A stretch of DNA of 10,898 nucleotides from Myxococcota bacterium (GTDB lineage: Bacteria; Myxococcota_A; UBA9160; PR03). The notes under the pieces were generated by a model, which worked only from the letters and a program-made list of their open reading frames with translations, was not told where the DNA came from and did not search any database. Of the stretch, positions 1 through 6,545 are shown in pieces. The stretch's first letter is position 1. The number at the start of each line of letters is the position of its first letter. The translations under genes were made by a program, and so were the position numbers. The DNA lies in NCBI GenBank assembly GCA_030066475.1, contig JASJBO010000227.1, forward strand, positions 1 through 10,898. Direction: 5' to 3'.

Positions 1-660
1 GCCCTGCCCGGCGAGCTGGCGCTGCGCTGGATGGATACGTTCGGCGACAACATCTACAACTTCTACGGCTCCACCGAGGTGGCGCAGGCGTCGATCGCGA
101 TGCCCGACGAGCTGCGCTCCGCGCCCGGCACGGCCGGCCGGCCGCCGCGCGGCGTCACGGTGCGCATCCTCGACGACCAGGGGCGCGAGGTGCCGACCGG
201 CACCACCGGCCGCATCTTCGTCGCCAACGAGAACCAGTTCGACGGCTACACGGGCGGCGGCGGCAAGGAGGTGATCGACGGGCTGATGTCGAGCGGCGAC
301 GTCGGCCACTTCGACGCGAACGGCCTGCTCTTCGTCGACGGGCGCGACGACGACATGATCGTCTCCGGCGGCGAGAACGTGTTCCCGCGCGAGGTGGAGG
401 ACCTGCTCTCCGACCACGACGACGTGGTCGAAGCGTCCGTGATCGGCGTCCCGGACGACGAGTTCGGCCAGCGGCTCAAGGGCTTCGTGGTGCTCAAGGA
501 AGGCGCCTCGGCCGACGAGGCGGCGCTCAAGGACCACGTGAAGGCCAACCTGGCCCGCTACAAGGTGCCGCGCGAGATCGTCTTCCTGGACGCGCTGCCG
601 CGAAACCCGACCGGCAAGGTGCTCAAGCGGGTGCTGGTGGAGGGCGAGAAGCGCGGCTGA
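1..660 (+). CDS. Acyl-CoA synthetase (AMP-forming), C-terminal part, 5' truncated by window
   Basis: The reading frame is open from base 1, so the N-terminus lies outside the window; 219 residues remain. The visible part is the end of the large domain plus the mobile C-terminal domain of an ANL-superfamily ligase, which converts a carboxylic acid, ATP and CoA to acyl-CoA, AMP and PPi. Motif YGSTE (bases 64-78) is the adenine/acyl-binding motif A5. A SGDVGHF segment (bases 292-312) carries the ribose-binding Asp. DGRDDDMIVSGGENVFPRE (from base 337) is the hinge and A8 region. PRNPTGKVLKR near the C-terminus carries the catalytic Lys (codon at 616-618). The gene resembles long-chain or aromatic FadD-like ligases, but the N-terminal substrate pocket is not visible, so the acid cannot be named. 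It converges on the transporter gene with only 10 bp between stop codons and no visible terminator. Family call is firm; substrate unknown. Confidence 0.93.
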   Translation, partial: ALPGELALRWMDTFGDNIYNFYGSTEVAQASIAMPDELRSAPGTAGRPPRGVTVRILDDQGREVPTGTTGRIFVANENQFDGYTGGGGKEVIDGLMSSGDVGHFDANGLLFVDGRDDDMIVSGGENVFPREVEDLLSDHDDVVEASVIGVPDDEFGQRLKGFVVLKEGASADEAALKDHVKANLARYKVPREIVFLDALPRNPTGKVLKRVLVEGEKRG

Positions 661-670
661 GGTCGCGCCG

Positions 671-2884
671 CTACTCCACCCAGCCCAGCACGTTGCGGAC
701 GATCGACCAGCGCGGCTCGGTCGCCTCGGTGCCCTTGCCGCGGATCCAGTAGTCGAAGGCGCGATCGATCGTGCCGTCGCGCTGCTTGAGCGCCACCCAG
801 GTGTTGAGGAACTCGTGCGTGCGGCGGTCGTCGCGGCGGACCGCGTAGGCCAGCGGCACCTTGAGGGCGCCGGGCTTGGGGACGACCGCGGTGAAGCCCG
901 GATCCAGCAGGCTCCAGGCGGAGCCCATCTCGGCCGTGACGACGAGCGCGTCCGCGTCGACCTCGCCCTCGAAGAAGGCGCGCACGTGGGGCACGTCGAC
1001 CACCTCCGCCTCGGGCAGCGCCTCCCGGATCCAGTCGCGATAGTAGGGTGTCTTGAGCATCGCGAGCCGGATGGGTCCGAGCCGGCGGACGGACTCGCGC
1101 GAGGTGAAGTCCTCGCGCCGGAAGTCCCGCACCACGAAGGCCAGCGTGCCTTCGAGGTAGGGCGTCGAGAAGGCCATGCGCCGCGCGCGGCGCGGCGTCA
1201 CCGCATAGCCGGACATCACGATGTCGCAGGCGCCGCGGTTCAGGGCCGCCTCGAAGTCCTCGAGGGCGGTCTGGTAGAACGAGAGCGGCTGGCCGAGCTC
1301 CCGCGCCATCTCGTGGGCCATGTCGATGTCGAGGCCCACCAGCTCGCCGCGCGCGTTGACGTAGGCGAAGGGCAGCGCCTCGGGGTCGTAGCAGACGCGC
1401 AGCCCGTCACGCAGCGCGGCGGAGGGCGCGGCCGCAGGCGCCGCCGCCTCCTCCTCTTCCTCCTCGGAGCCGCCGAAGATCCTCGAGAGGAAGGAGCTGC
1501 GCGGCTTGGGCTTCGGCGGGGCCGCGGCCGCGGGCTCGTCGCCCGTGAGGACCGTGGTCTCCACCGGCGGGCCGGGGAGGCGCATCTCCATCACGGCCTG
1601 GTCCGCGTCGTAGGTCGAGCCGACGACGCGCTCCAGGAAGACGCGCGTCCCGAGCAGGCCCACCACCAGCAGCCCCACCGTCACGCCGGCGTAGCGGAGC
1701 AGGCGGGCCTTGCGCAGCTGGAGACTGCCCTGCACCGCGCAGGTCGAGAGCAGCACGAGCACGATGATCTGGATCGCCGAGAGCAGCGTCTGGAACGGCG
1801 CGATCACGACGTTGGCCGCCACGAACAGCTGGAACAGGTCGATCGGGATCCGGAGGAAGTCCATCAGGAACGGCATCGTCACCCAGATCTTCCCGAAGGC
1901 GCTGATCAGCGCCGCCGACAGGAAGCCCGGGTACTGCGCCCACGACAGGGCCGAGCCGGAGAACCAGGCCGCGAACGGGATGAAGCTCAGCGTCAGCAGC
2001 AGGCCGGTGCTCGGGAAGGTGAAGGCCACCGGCAGCACCACGTCGACGAACGTGTCGGTGTCCTCGCCCTCGAGCTCGGCGTCGGCCAGGAGCCGCTTCG
2101 AGGAGTGCGCCAGGAGCGGCAGCACGATGAACAGGTTCTGGGTCGCGAAGGCCGTGAGCAGGGCGCCGCGGCAGGTCGACAGGATCTGCCGGGTGCGGAG
2201 CGGGGTGAGCGCCGACACGAAGGCCGGCACGGCCCAGAACGTCATGATCGCCCAGGTGACCCAGTAGGTCAGGAAGTACACCCGCAGGCGGCCGAACTCC
2301 TGCGGGCTGATCGTGCCCGCCGCGTAGGCCACGATGGCGAAGATGCCGATCGGCGAGAGCTGCACGATGAGGTCCGCGACCCGGGTGAGGACGTCCTGGA
2401 ACGCGTCGAGGGGCGCGATGATGCGCTCCTTGGCCTCGAGACCGATCACCGCCACGCCGCACAGGAGACTGAAGAGCACGACGGCCGGCACGATCCCCTC
2501 GGCGAGCGAGCGGAACGGGTTCGCGGGGATGTAGAGGCTCAGGAAGTCGGTGGCCTCCGGCTCCTCCACGAGGCTCGTGCTGAAGAACGTCGCCGACTTC
2601 CAGTCGGGCAGGCCGAGCGCCATCAGGCAGAGCGTTGCCAGCGCCAGCACCCAGAAGATCGCCAGGATCAGCCCGCCCCGGCGCGCCAGCAGGCCCGCCT
2701 GCTGGTAGGTGAGCTTCCCCAGGCCCGTGATCAGCGACACCAGGATGTACGGCAGCACCGTCATCTGCATCAGCTGGATGTAGGCGTCGCCGATGGGCTG
2801 GAGGGGCGCGACCAGCTCCCCGAAGAACAGCCCGGCCGCTGCGCCGAGGCCCATCGCGATCAGGATGCGGGTGGCGAGCGACAT
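671..2884 (-). CDS. Fusion of SDF (glutamate/dicarboxylate symporter) membrane domain with family-3 periplasmic solute-binding domain
   Basis: 737 residues. Residues 1-385 are a hydrophobic multi-span region whose start (MSLATRILIAMGLGAAAGLFFG) and spacing match the DAACS/SDF symporter family. An extra hydrophobic segment follows at about 399-420, preceded by basic residues (RKARLLR), which by the positive-inside rule would put the rest outside the cytoplasm. A low-complexity Ala/Pro linker (421-490) contains six consecutive Glu (474-479). Residues 492-725 form an SBP_bac_3 domain: FAYVNARGELVGLDIDMA at its start, then TPRRAR with the probable ligand carboxylate-binding Arg566, then FSTPYLEG. 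The symporter domain lacks the usual SSS, NMDG and D-x-x-R-x-x-x-N signatures; see findings. The ATG at 2884 has only a weak purine-rich upstream sequence (GGCGCGG). The gene lies 62 bp downstream of the MhpA-like gene on the same strand and may be third in that operon. The architecture is clear; the substrate (amino acid, dicarboxylate or aromatic acid) is unknown. Confidence 0.9.
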   Translation of the reverse strand: MSLATRILIAMGLGAAAGLFFGELVAPLQPIGDAYIQLMQMTVLPYILVSLITGLGKLTYQQAGLLARRGGLILAIFWVLALATLCLMALGLPDWKSATFFSTSLVEEPEATDFLSLYIPANPFRSLAEGIVPAVVLFSLLCGVAVIGLEAKERIIAPLDAFQDVLTRVADLIVQLSPIGIFAIVAYAAGTISPQEFGRLRVYFLTYWVTWAIMTFWAVPAFVSALTPLRTRQILSTCRGALLTAFATQNLFIVLPLLAHSSKRLLADAELEGEDTDTFVDVVLPVAFTFPSTGLLLTLSFIPFAAWFSGSALSWAQYPGFLSAALISAFGKIWVTMPFLMDFLRIPIDLFQLFVAANVVIAPFQTLLSAIQIIVLVLLSTCAVQGSLQLRKARLLRYAGVTVGLLVVGLLGTRVFLERVVGSTYDADQAVMEMRLPGPPVETTVLTGDEPAAAAPPKPKPRSSFLSRIFGGSEEEEEEAAAPAAAPSAALRDGLRVCYDPEALPFAYVNARGELVGLDIDMAHEMARELGQPLSFYQTALEDFEAALNRGACDIVMSGYAVTPRRARRMAFSTPYLEGTLAFVVRDFRREDFTSRESVRRLGPIRLAMLKTPYYRDWIREALPEAEVVDVPHVRAFFEGEVDADALVVTAEMGSAWSLLDPGFTAVVPKPGALKVPLAYAVRRDDRRTHEFLNTWVALKQRDGTIDRAFDYWIRGKGTEATEPRWSIVRNVLGWVE

Positions 2885-2946
2885 CCGCGCCGCAGTCTAC
2901 CGCACGGTCCAGCGCGCTCCGCGATCCGCCGCCGCCCGGGGCGCGT

Positions 2947-4488
2947 TCACGCGGTCAGGGACAGCTTGCGTCCCAGCTCCACGAGCAGCCGGTCGAGGTC
3001 CCAGCTCTCGTCCACCACGCCGTAGAGATAGCGGTCGGGGCGCACGACGGCAGCCGGGTGCGCGTCGAACAGGCGGTCGAGCTCGCCCTCGACGATCTCG
3101 AGGTCGGCCAGGCTCACGCTCCGCCCGCCCAGGCGCTCGAGCACGGCGCGGGCCTCGGGGCCGAGCTGGAGGTCGCTCTCCTTGCGGCCCACCACCGCGA
3201 AGCCGCGCCCGAACAGCTCGTCGAGCCGGCACTCGGTGCCGTCGGGACGGCGCACCGTCGGCTGGCGCAGCAGGTGGCCCACCGCTCCCTCGCCGCCGAC
3301 CTGCTCCGCCACCAGCACCCCGTCGCGCAGCGGCGGGGCGGTGCGGCCCTGGCCGTAGCCGGCGCTCTGGTCGACCGCGGGGTGGGGGTCGGGCAGGCCC
3401 GCTTCGCGCGCCGCGAGCGTCTCCATCAGCTTGCCGACGGCCACCGCCCACTCGACCAGGTCGCGCGCGTGGGCGTCGCGCTCGGCGCCGTAGCTGTCGA
3501 GCATGCTCGCGTCGCACACACCCGCCAGCACCAGCGGGATCTTCCAGCCCAGGTTCACCGCGTCGCGGAAGCCCGCGTTCAGGCCCTGGCCCAGGAAGGG
3601 CGGGGTCTGGTGGGCGGCGTCGCCGGCCAGGAACACGCGGCCCTCGCGCCAGCGGTCGGCGGTCGCGGCGTGGAACTGGTAGACGGCGGCGCGGCGCAGC
3701 TCGTAGTGCTCGGGCGGCAGCCAGGGCTGCAGCAGCTCCTGGATCCGCTCGGGGCGCAGCATCTCCTCGCGCGTCTCGCCCTCGACGAGCTGGAACTCCC
3801 AGCGGCGATTGGGGTCCTTCACGCACACGTAGGTGGTCAGCCGCGCCGGGTCGCAGACCTGCATCGTCACCAGCGGCAGGTCGGCCTCGGGTCCCTGCAG
3901 GATGTCGATCACCAGCCAGTCCTGGTCGTAGCCGAGGCTCAGCCACTCGATGCCGACGGCGCTGCGGACGAAGCTCGAGGCGCCGTCGCAGCCGATCGCG
4001 AACGACGCGCGCAGCGTCGTCTCGGCGCCGTCCAGCGCCCGGCTGCGCACCCGCACCTCGTCGTCGTCCTGCTCGAGCGCGATGACCTCGCGTCCCAGGA
4101 AGACCTCGATGCCCTCGTAGCGCGCCACGATCTCACGCAGCAGCGCCTCGAGCTCGGGCTGGTCGAAGAAGGCCATGTCGCGCCAGCCCAGCGCGCCGAC
4201 CCGCGGGAACTCCATCCCGAACAGCTTCTCGCGCTTCGAGTTGGTGAAGCAGACCTCGTCCACCTCGCGGGGCGGCTGGAGGATCGCGGCCACCGTCTCC
4301 GCGAGCCCGATGCGCTGGAACGCGCGCATCGACTCGCCGTCGAGGCCCACCGCGCGCGGCAGCTCGACCGGATCGGGCGAGCGCTCGAGGATCGCGACCC
4401 GCAGCCCCGCCTCCGCCAGCAGGATCGCGGTCAGGGCGCCCACCGGTCCGTAGCCCGCGATGGCGACGTCGTACTCGCTCCGGCTCAT
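2947..4488 (-). CDS. MhpA-like FAD-dependent aromatic hydroxylase
   Basis: 513 residues from the chosen start. This is a class A flavoprotein monooxygenase, close in layout to 3-(3-hydroxyphenyl)propionate hydroxylase MhpA: NAD(P)H and O2 are used to add an ortho hydroxyl to a phenolic ring, giving a catechol. The dinucleotide fold is at the N-terminus (G12-Y-G14-P-V-G17). The MhpA-like PRAVGLDGESMR segment follows at 44-55, then the FAD/NADPH DG motif (C167-D168-G169), the GD motif (G289-D290-AAHQTPPFLGQGLNAGFRDAVNLGWK), and a thioredoxin-like C-terminal region ending in RPDRYLYGV (483-491). An ATG at 4503 would add five residues. The ATG at 4488 is preferred because it forms an ATGA overlap with the upstream dioxygenase stop, typical of translational coupling, and matches the MhpA N-terminus. 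No strong Shine-Dalgarno sequence is seen. The next gene is an extradiol dioxygenase, consistent with sequential hydroxylation and ring cleavage. The exact phenolic substrate is unknown. Confidence 0.92.
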   Translation of the reverse strand: MSRSEYDVAIAGYGPVGALTAILLAEAGLRVAILERSPDPVELPRAVGLDGESMRAFQRIGLAETVAAILQPPREVDEVCFTNSKREKLFGMEFPRVGALGWRDMAFFDQPELEALLREIVARYEGIEVFLGREVIALEQDDDEVRVRSRALDGAETTLRASFAIGCDGASSFVRSAVGIEWLSLGYDQDWLVIDILQGPEADLPLVTMQVCDPARLTTYVCVKDPNRRWEFQLVEGETREEMLRPERIQELLQPWLPPEHYELRRAAVYQFHAATADRWREGRVFLAGDAAHQTPPFLGQGLNAGFRDAVNLGWKIPLVLAGVCDASMLDSYGAERDAHARDLVEWAVAVGKLMETLAAREAGLPDPHPAVDQSAGYGQGRTAPPLRDGVLVAEQVGGEGAVGHLLRQPTVRRPDGTECRLDELFGRGFAVVGRKESDLQLGPEARAVLERLGGRSVSLADLEIVEGELDRLFDAHPAAVVRPDRYLYGVVDESWDLDRLLVELGRKLSLTA

Positions 4489-5393
4489 CCCATCCGACCC
4501 CACTGCGTGCCCAGGGCGACCTGGGGCGTGAAGCGGCCCGGCTCAGCGCTGGCGTCGAGCAGGTCGCCGTCGGTGAAGTGCTCGACCACGTGGCCCCACG
4601 GGTCGCGCCAGTAATCGTACACCTGCGAGCCCAGCACGTGGCGCCCCACGCCCATGGCGTGGTCCCAGCCGGCGCCCGCCAGGTGCTCGTTGCCGCACAT
4701 CACGGCGTCGAAGTCCTGCACCTCGAAGGCGGCGTGGTCGAAGGCCGGCTCGCCGGTGCCGATGCACAGGAAGGTGTGGTGATCGACGTGGACCGGTCCC
4801 CGGTCGCAGCGCATGAAGGCGGTGATGGCGGGGCCGTCGTCGCCGAGCACGATCTCGTCGGAGACCAGGAAGCCGAAGTGCGACCGGTACCAGTCCTTGC
4901 TGCGCGCGAAGTCCGACACGCGGACTACGGCGTGGCCCAGGCGCTTCACCTGGGCGGGGCCCTTCGGCACGCGCTGGAGGCGCCCGAGGCGGCGCTGATC
5001 GTCGCCGAGGTTGAGGGGCAGGGCGCCCCGCACCGGGATCGCCTCGAGCGGCGCGCGGCCGTGCACCACCTCGACCGAGAAGCCGTCGGGATCGGTGAGG
5101 CGTACGCGCGAGCCGCCGCCGGGCCCGTCGAGGGCCTCGATGTCGGAGGCGCCCTCCATCTTGGCCGCCGTCTCCAGGTCCTCGGCCGAGGCGGCGTCGA
5201 AGCCCACGCCCCGGAAGCCGGCCGCGCCGCGCACCGTCTGGTGGATCCACGGCGACGGATCGGACCCGCGCGCATACAGGACCCCCTCGTCGCGCTCGTG
5301 CACCACGAGGCCGAAGTCCTCCAGGAAGCTCTGCATGCGGGCCAGGTCGGGCGCCGCGAAGCGCACGAAGGCAACGTCGGTGACCTTGATCAT
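4485..5393 (-). CDS. Two-domain type I extradiol ring-cleavage dioxygenase (VOC superfamily)
   Basis: 302 residues with two tandem VOC (glyoxalase/bleomycin-type) halves, about 1-115 and 150-285, the layout of BphC/HsaC-like catechol dioxygenases. These use Fe(II) and O2 to cleave a catechol next to its hydroxyls (meta cleavage). By-eye alignment to BphC places the metal ligands at H154 (LGHAVV), H220 (FDHAAF) and E271 (VVEHF), and second-shell residues at H205, H252 (GRH) and Y261. The H-Y-E spacing at the end (252, 261, 271) equals that of BphC. The PROSITE-style signature GRH...YWRDPWGHVVE is complete except for Asp at one hydrophobic position. The catalytic set is in the C-terminal half, as expected. 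The start is supported by GGAGGAG (5398-5404), 4 nt before the ATG. It is the first gene of the minus-strand operon, behind the 5445-5472 promoter. Other VOC functions are less likely given the full ligand set. Substrate unknown. Confidence 0.9.
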   Translation of the reverse strand: MIKVTDVAFVRFAAPDLARMQSFLEDFGLVVHERDEGVLYARGSDPSPWIHQTVRGAAGFRGVGFDAASAEDLETAAKMEGASDIEALDGPGGGSRVRLTDPDGFSVEVVHGRAPLEAIPVRGALPLNLGDDQRRLGRLQRVPKGPAQVKRLGHAVVRVSDFARSKDWYRSHFGFLVSDEIVLGDDGPAITAFMRCDRGPVHVDHHTFLCIGTGEPAFDHAAFEVQDFDAVMCGNEHLAGAGWDHAMGVGRHVLGSQVYDYWRDPWGHVVEHFTDGDLLDASAEPGRFTPQVALGTQWGRMG

Positions 5394-5419
5394 GGGGCTC
5401 CTCCGGCGCCTCGCGCCAG

Positions 5420-5464
5420 GGTTTAGTCAGGCGAATAAGCGCGGATTATACACATGACTAAACC
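5420..5464. promoter_or_regulatory. 45-bp imperfect palindrome, probable shared operator between divergent operons
   Basis: The outer arms GGTTTAGTCA (5420-5429) and TGACTAAACC (5455-5464) are perfect 10-bp inverted repeats. The symmetry continues inward around the same centre (base 5442), including ATAA/TTAT at 5435-5438 and 5446-5449. In total 17 of 22 base pairs are symmetric. The dyad covers the minus-strand -10 element and the ATG of the plus-strand gene at 5454. Position and symmetry fit the binding site of a dimeric or tetrameric repressor. No regulator gene is present in the window, so the family that binds it (TetR, MarR, GntR or other) cannot be named. Confidence 0.7.
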
Positions 5465-5472
5465 GGGCGCAA
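5445..5472 (-). promoter_or_regulatory. Sigma70-like promoter for the dioxygenase operon
   Basis: On the minus strand a perfect TATAAT (bases 5450-5445) is preceded, with a 16-bp spacer, by TTGCGC (5472-5467), which matches the -35 consensus at its first three bases. This is a rare AT-rich patch in very GC-rich DNA. Transcription would start near 5438, leaving a leader of about 45 nt before the ATG at 5393, with GGAGGAG just upstream of it. The -10 lies inside the 45-bp dyad, so a bound regulator would block it. Confidence 0.65.
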
Positions 5473-6545
5473 GCGCTCGTGCGGCTATGCTCAAGGCCCT
5501 CGTGAGGACCTTGATCGAGGGCTATCGGATCTTCCCCGGCGAGCACTGTGGCAGCGTCGCCATGCGCGGGCTGCTGAGCCACTACTGCGGTCTGGAGCTG
5601 CCGGAGAGCGCCGTCTTCGGCCTCGGCGCGGGCGTCGAGTGCCTCTACCTCGCGGGCCCCGCGATCGACCCGCCGCGCCTCGTCTTCGGGCGCACGGCCA
5701 CGCTGGAGGTCGACGTCGGCGCGGCGCTCCAGGTGGACTACCGCGAGCAGACCGAGGACGACGACGCCCGCGCCTGGCAGGTCGTGCGCGACGAGGTGCT
5801 CGCCGGGCGGCCCACGATGCTGAGCGGCGACATCCTCTATCTCGACTACCGCGAGTACAAGGTCCACTTCCCGGGACACCGCTTCGTGTTGCTGGGCTTC
5901 GACGACGCGACCGAGCGCGCCTTCATCGCGGACCGCATCCGGCCCGAGCCGGAGGCGTGCTCGTACGCGGCGCTGGCGCGGAGCCGCAACCCGCCCGAGG
6001 GCATGTCGACGCGCAATCTGTGGGGGCGCTTCCACGGCGTCGAGCCCGGCCGCTCGCTGCCCGACGCCGCGCGCTGGGCGATCGGGCGCTGCGCCCGGAG
6101 CATGCTGGGGAGCGACGGCGGCGACGAGGCGATCGACTTCGGCGCGGGGACGACGGCCACGCGCGGGGTCGCGGCGATCCGACGGCTGGCGGAGGAGCTG
6201 CCGACCTGGGGCGTGCGCGAGGACGCCGGCTGGATCGCCAGCTACAACGCGCGCTGCATCGAGAAGTTCGGCAACGGCGGGGGCAACTTCCGGCGCCTGT
6301 ACGCCGGCTTCCTGAGCTGGGCGCGCGAGCTCGAGGCCGCGCTCGTGCCCGCCTCGGCGCCGGCGCTCGCCACCCGTGCCGCAGACGGCTGGACGGCCGC
6401 CTCGGCGGCCTTGGGCGCGGCGGGCGAGAGCGGCGCCCAGGCCGCCGGGTGGCGCGAGGCGGCCGCGCGCCTGGCGGAGGTGGCCGAGGTCGAGCGCGAG
6501 CTGTTCGAGCGCCTGGGCGAGGCGGCCGCTGGAGGCGCGGACTGA
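5454..6545 (+). CDS. BtrH_N / DUF4872 domain protein (putative papain-like acyltransferase or peptidase)
   Basis: 363 residues. The N-terminal half resembles the BtrH_N domain, named for the butirosin enzyme BtrH, which moves an acyl group from a carrier protein to an aminoglycoside. The signature FPGEHCGS has C32 after H31, followed by a GLGAG turn (57-61). VHFPGHRFVLLGFD gives H142 and the strand ending FIAD gives D160; C32-H142-D160 fits a papain-like catalytic triad. The C-terminal half matches DUF4872, with IEKFGNGGGNFRRLYAGFL at 269-287 as its usual hallmark. No signal peptide or membrane segment is seen, so it is probably cytoplasmic. The ATG at 5454 has no Shine-Dalgarno sequence and lies inside the operator dyad, so the message may be leaderless; the only other in-frame ATG, at 5487, also lacks one. 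It is divergent from the aromatic operon and overlaps the next gene as CTGA. The reaction is unknown; a carrier-protein partner is not visible nearby. Confidence 0.82.
   Translation: MTKPGASARAAMLKALVRTLIEGYRIFPGEHCGSVAMRGLLSHYCGLELPESAVFGLGAGVECLYLAGPAIDPPRLVFGRTATLEVDVGAALQVDYREQTEDDDARAWQVVRDEVLAGRPTMLSGDILYLDYREYKVHFPGHRFVLLGFDDATERAFIADRIRPEPEACSYAALARSRNPPEGMSTRNLWGRFHGVEPGRSLPDAARWAIGRCARSMLGSDGGDEAIDFGAGTTATRGVAAIRRLAEELPTWGVREDAGWIASYNARCIEKFGNGGGNFRRLYAGFLSWARELEAALVPASAPALATRAADGWTAASAALGAAGESGAQAAGWREAAARLAEVAEVERELFERLGEAAAGGAD
6531..6535 (+). promoter_or_regulatory. Ribosome binding site that supports a CTG start at 6542
   Basis: GGAGG lies 6 nt before the CTG at 6542-6544, the ideal spacing. 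No ATG, GTG or TTG in the correct frame lies close enough to this site to produce the lipoprotein signal peptide. The site is inside the last codons of the BtrH_N/DUF4872 gene, fitting translational coupling. Confidence 0.6.

Noticed and set aside
661..670. Terminator between the convergent ligase and transporter genes
   Set aside because: Only 10 bp separate the stops, and there is no stem followed by a T-run.
1447..1475. Glu-coding trinucleotide tract as a phase-variable repeat
   Set aside because: Changes would be in multiples of three and only alter linker length. The tract is short and interrupted (CTC/CTT), so switching is not supported.
815..3025. Long plus-strand open frame (736 codons) antisense to the transporter
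   Set aside because: Its translation is His/Arg/Gln/Asp-rich low-complexity sequence without any domain, typical of a GC-rich antisense shadow. The minus-strand transporter has clear domains.
3058..4614. Plus-strand open frame (518 codons) antisense to the hydroxylase
   Set aside because: Same kind of compositionally biased shadow; it also spans two real genes on the other strand.
5639..6541. Upstream extension of the metallohydrolase frame
   Set aside because: It lies wholly inside the BtrH_N/DUF4872 gene in another frame, is Arg/Gly/Ala-rich, and would bury the lipoprotein signal in mid-protein.
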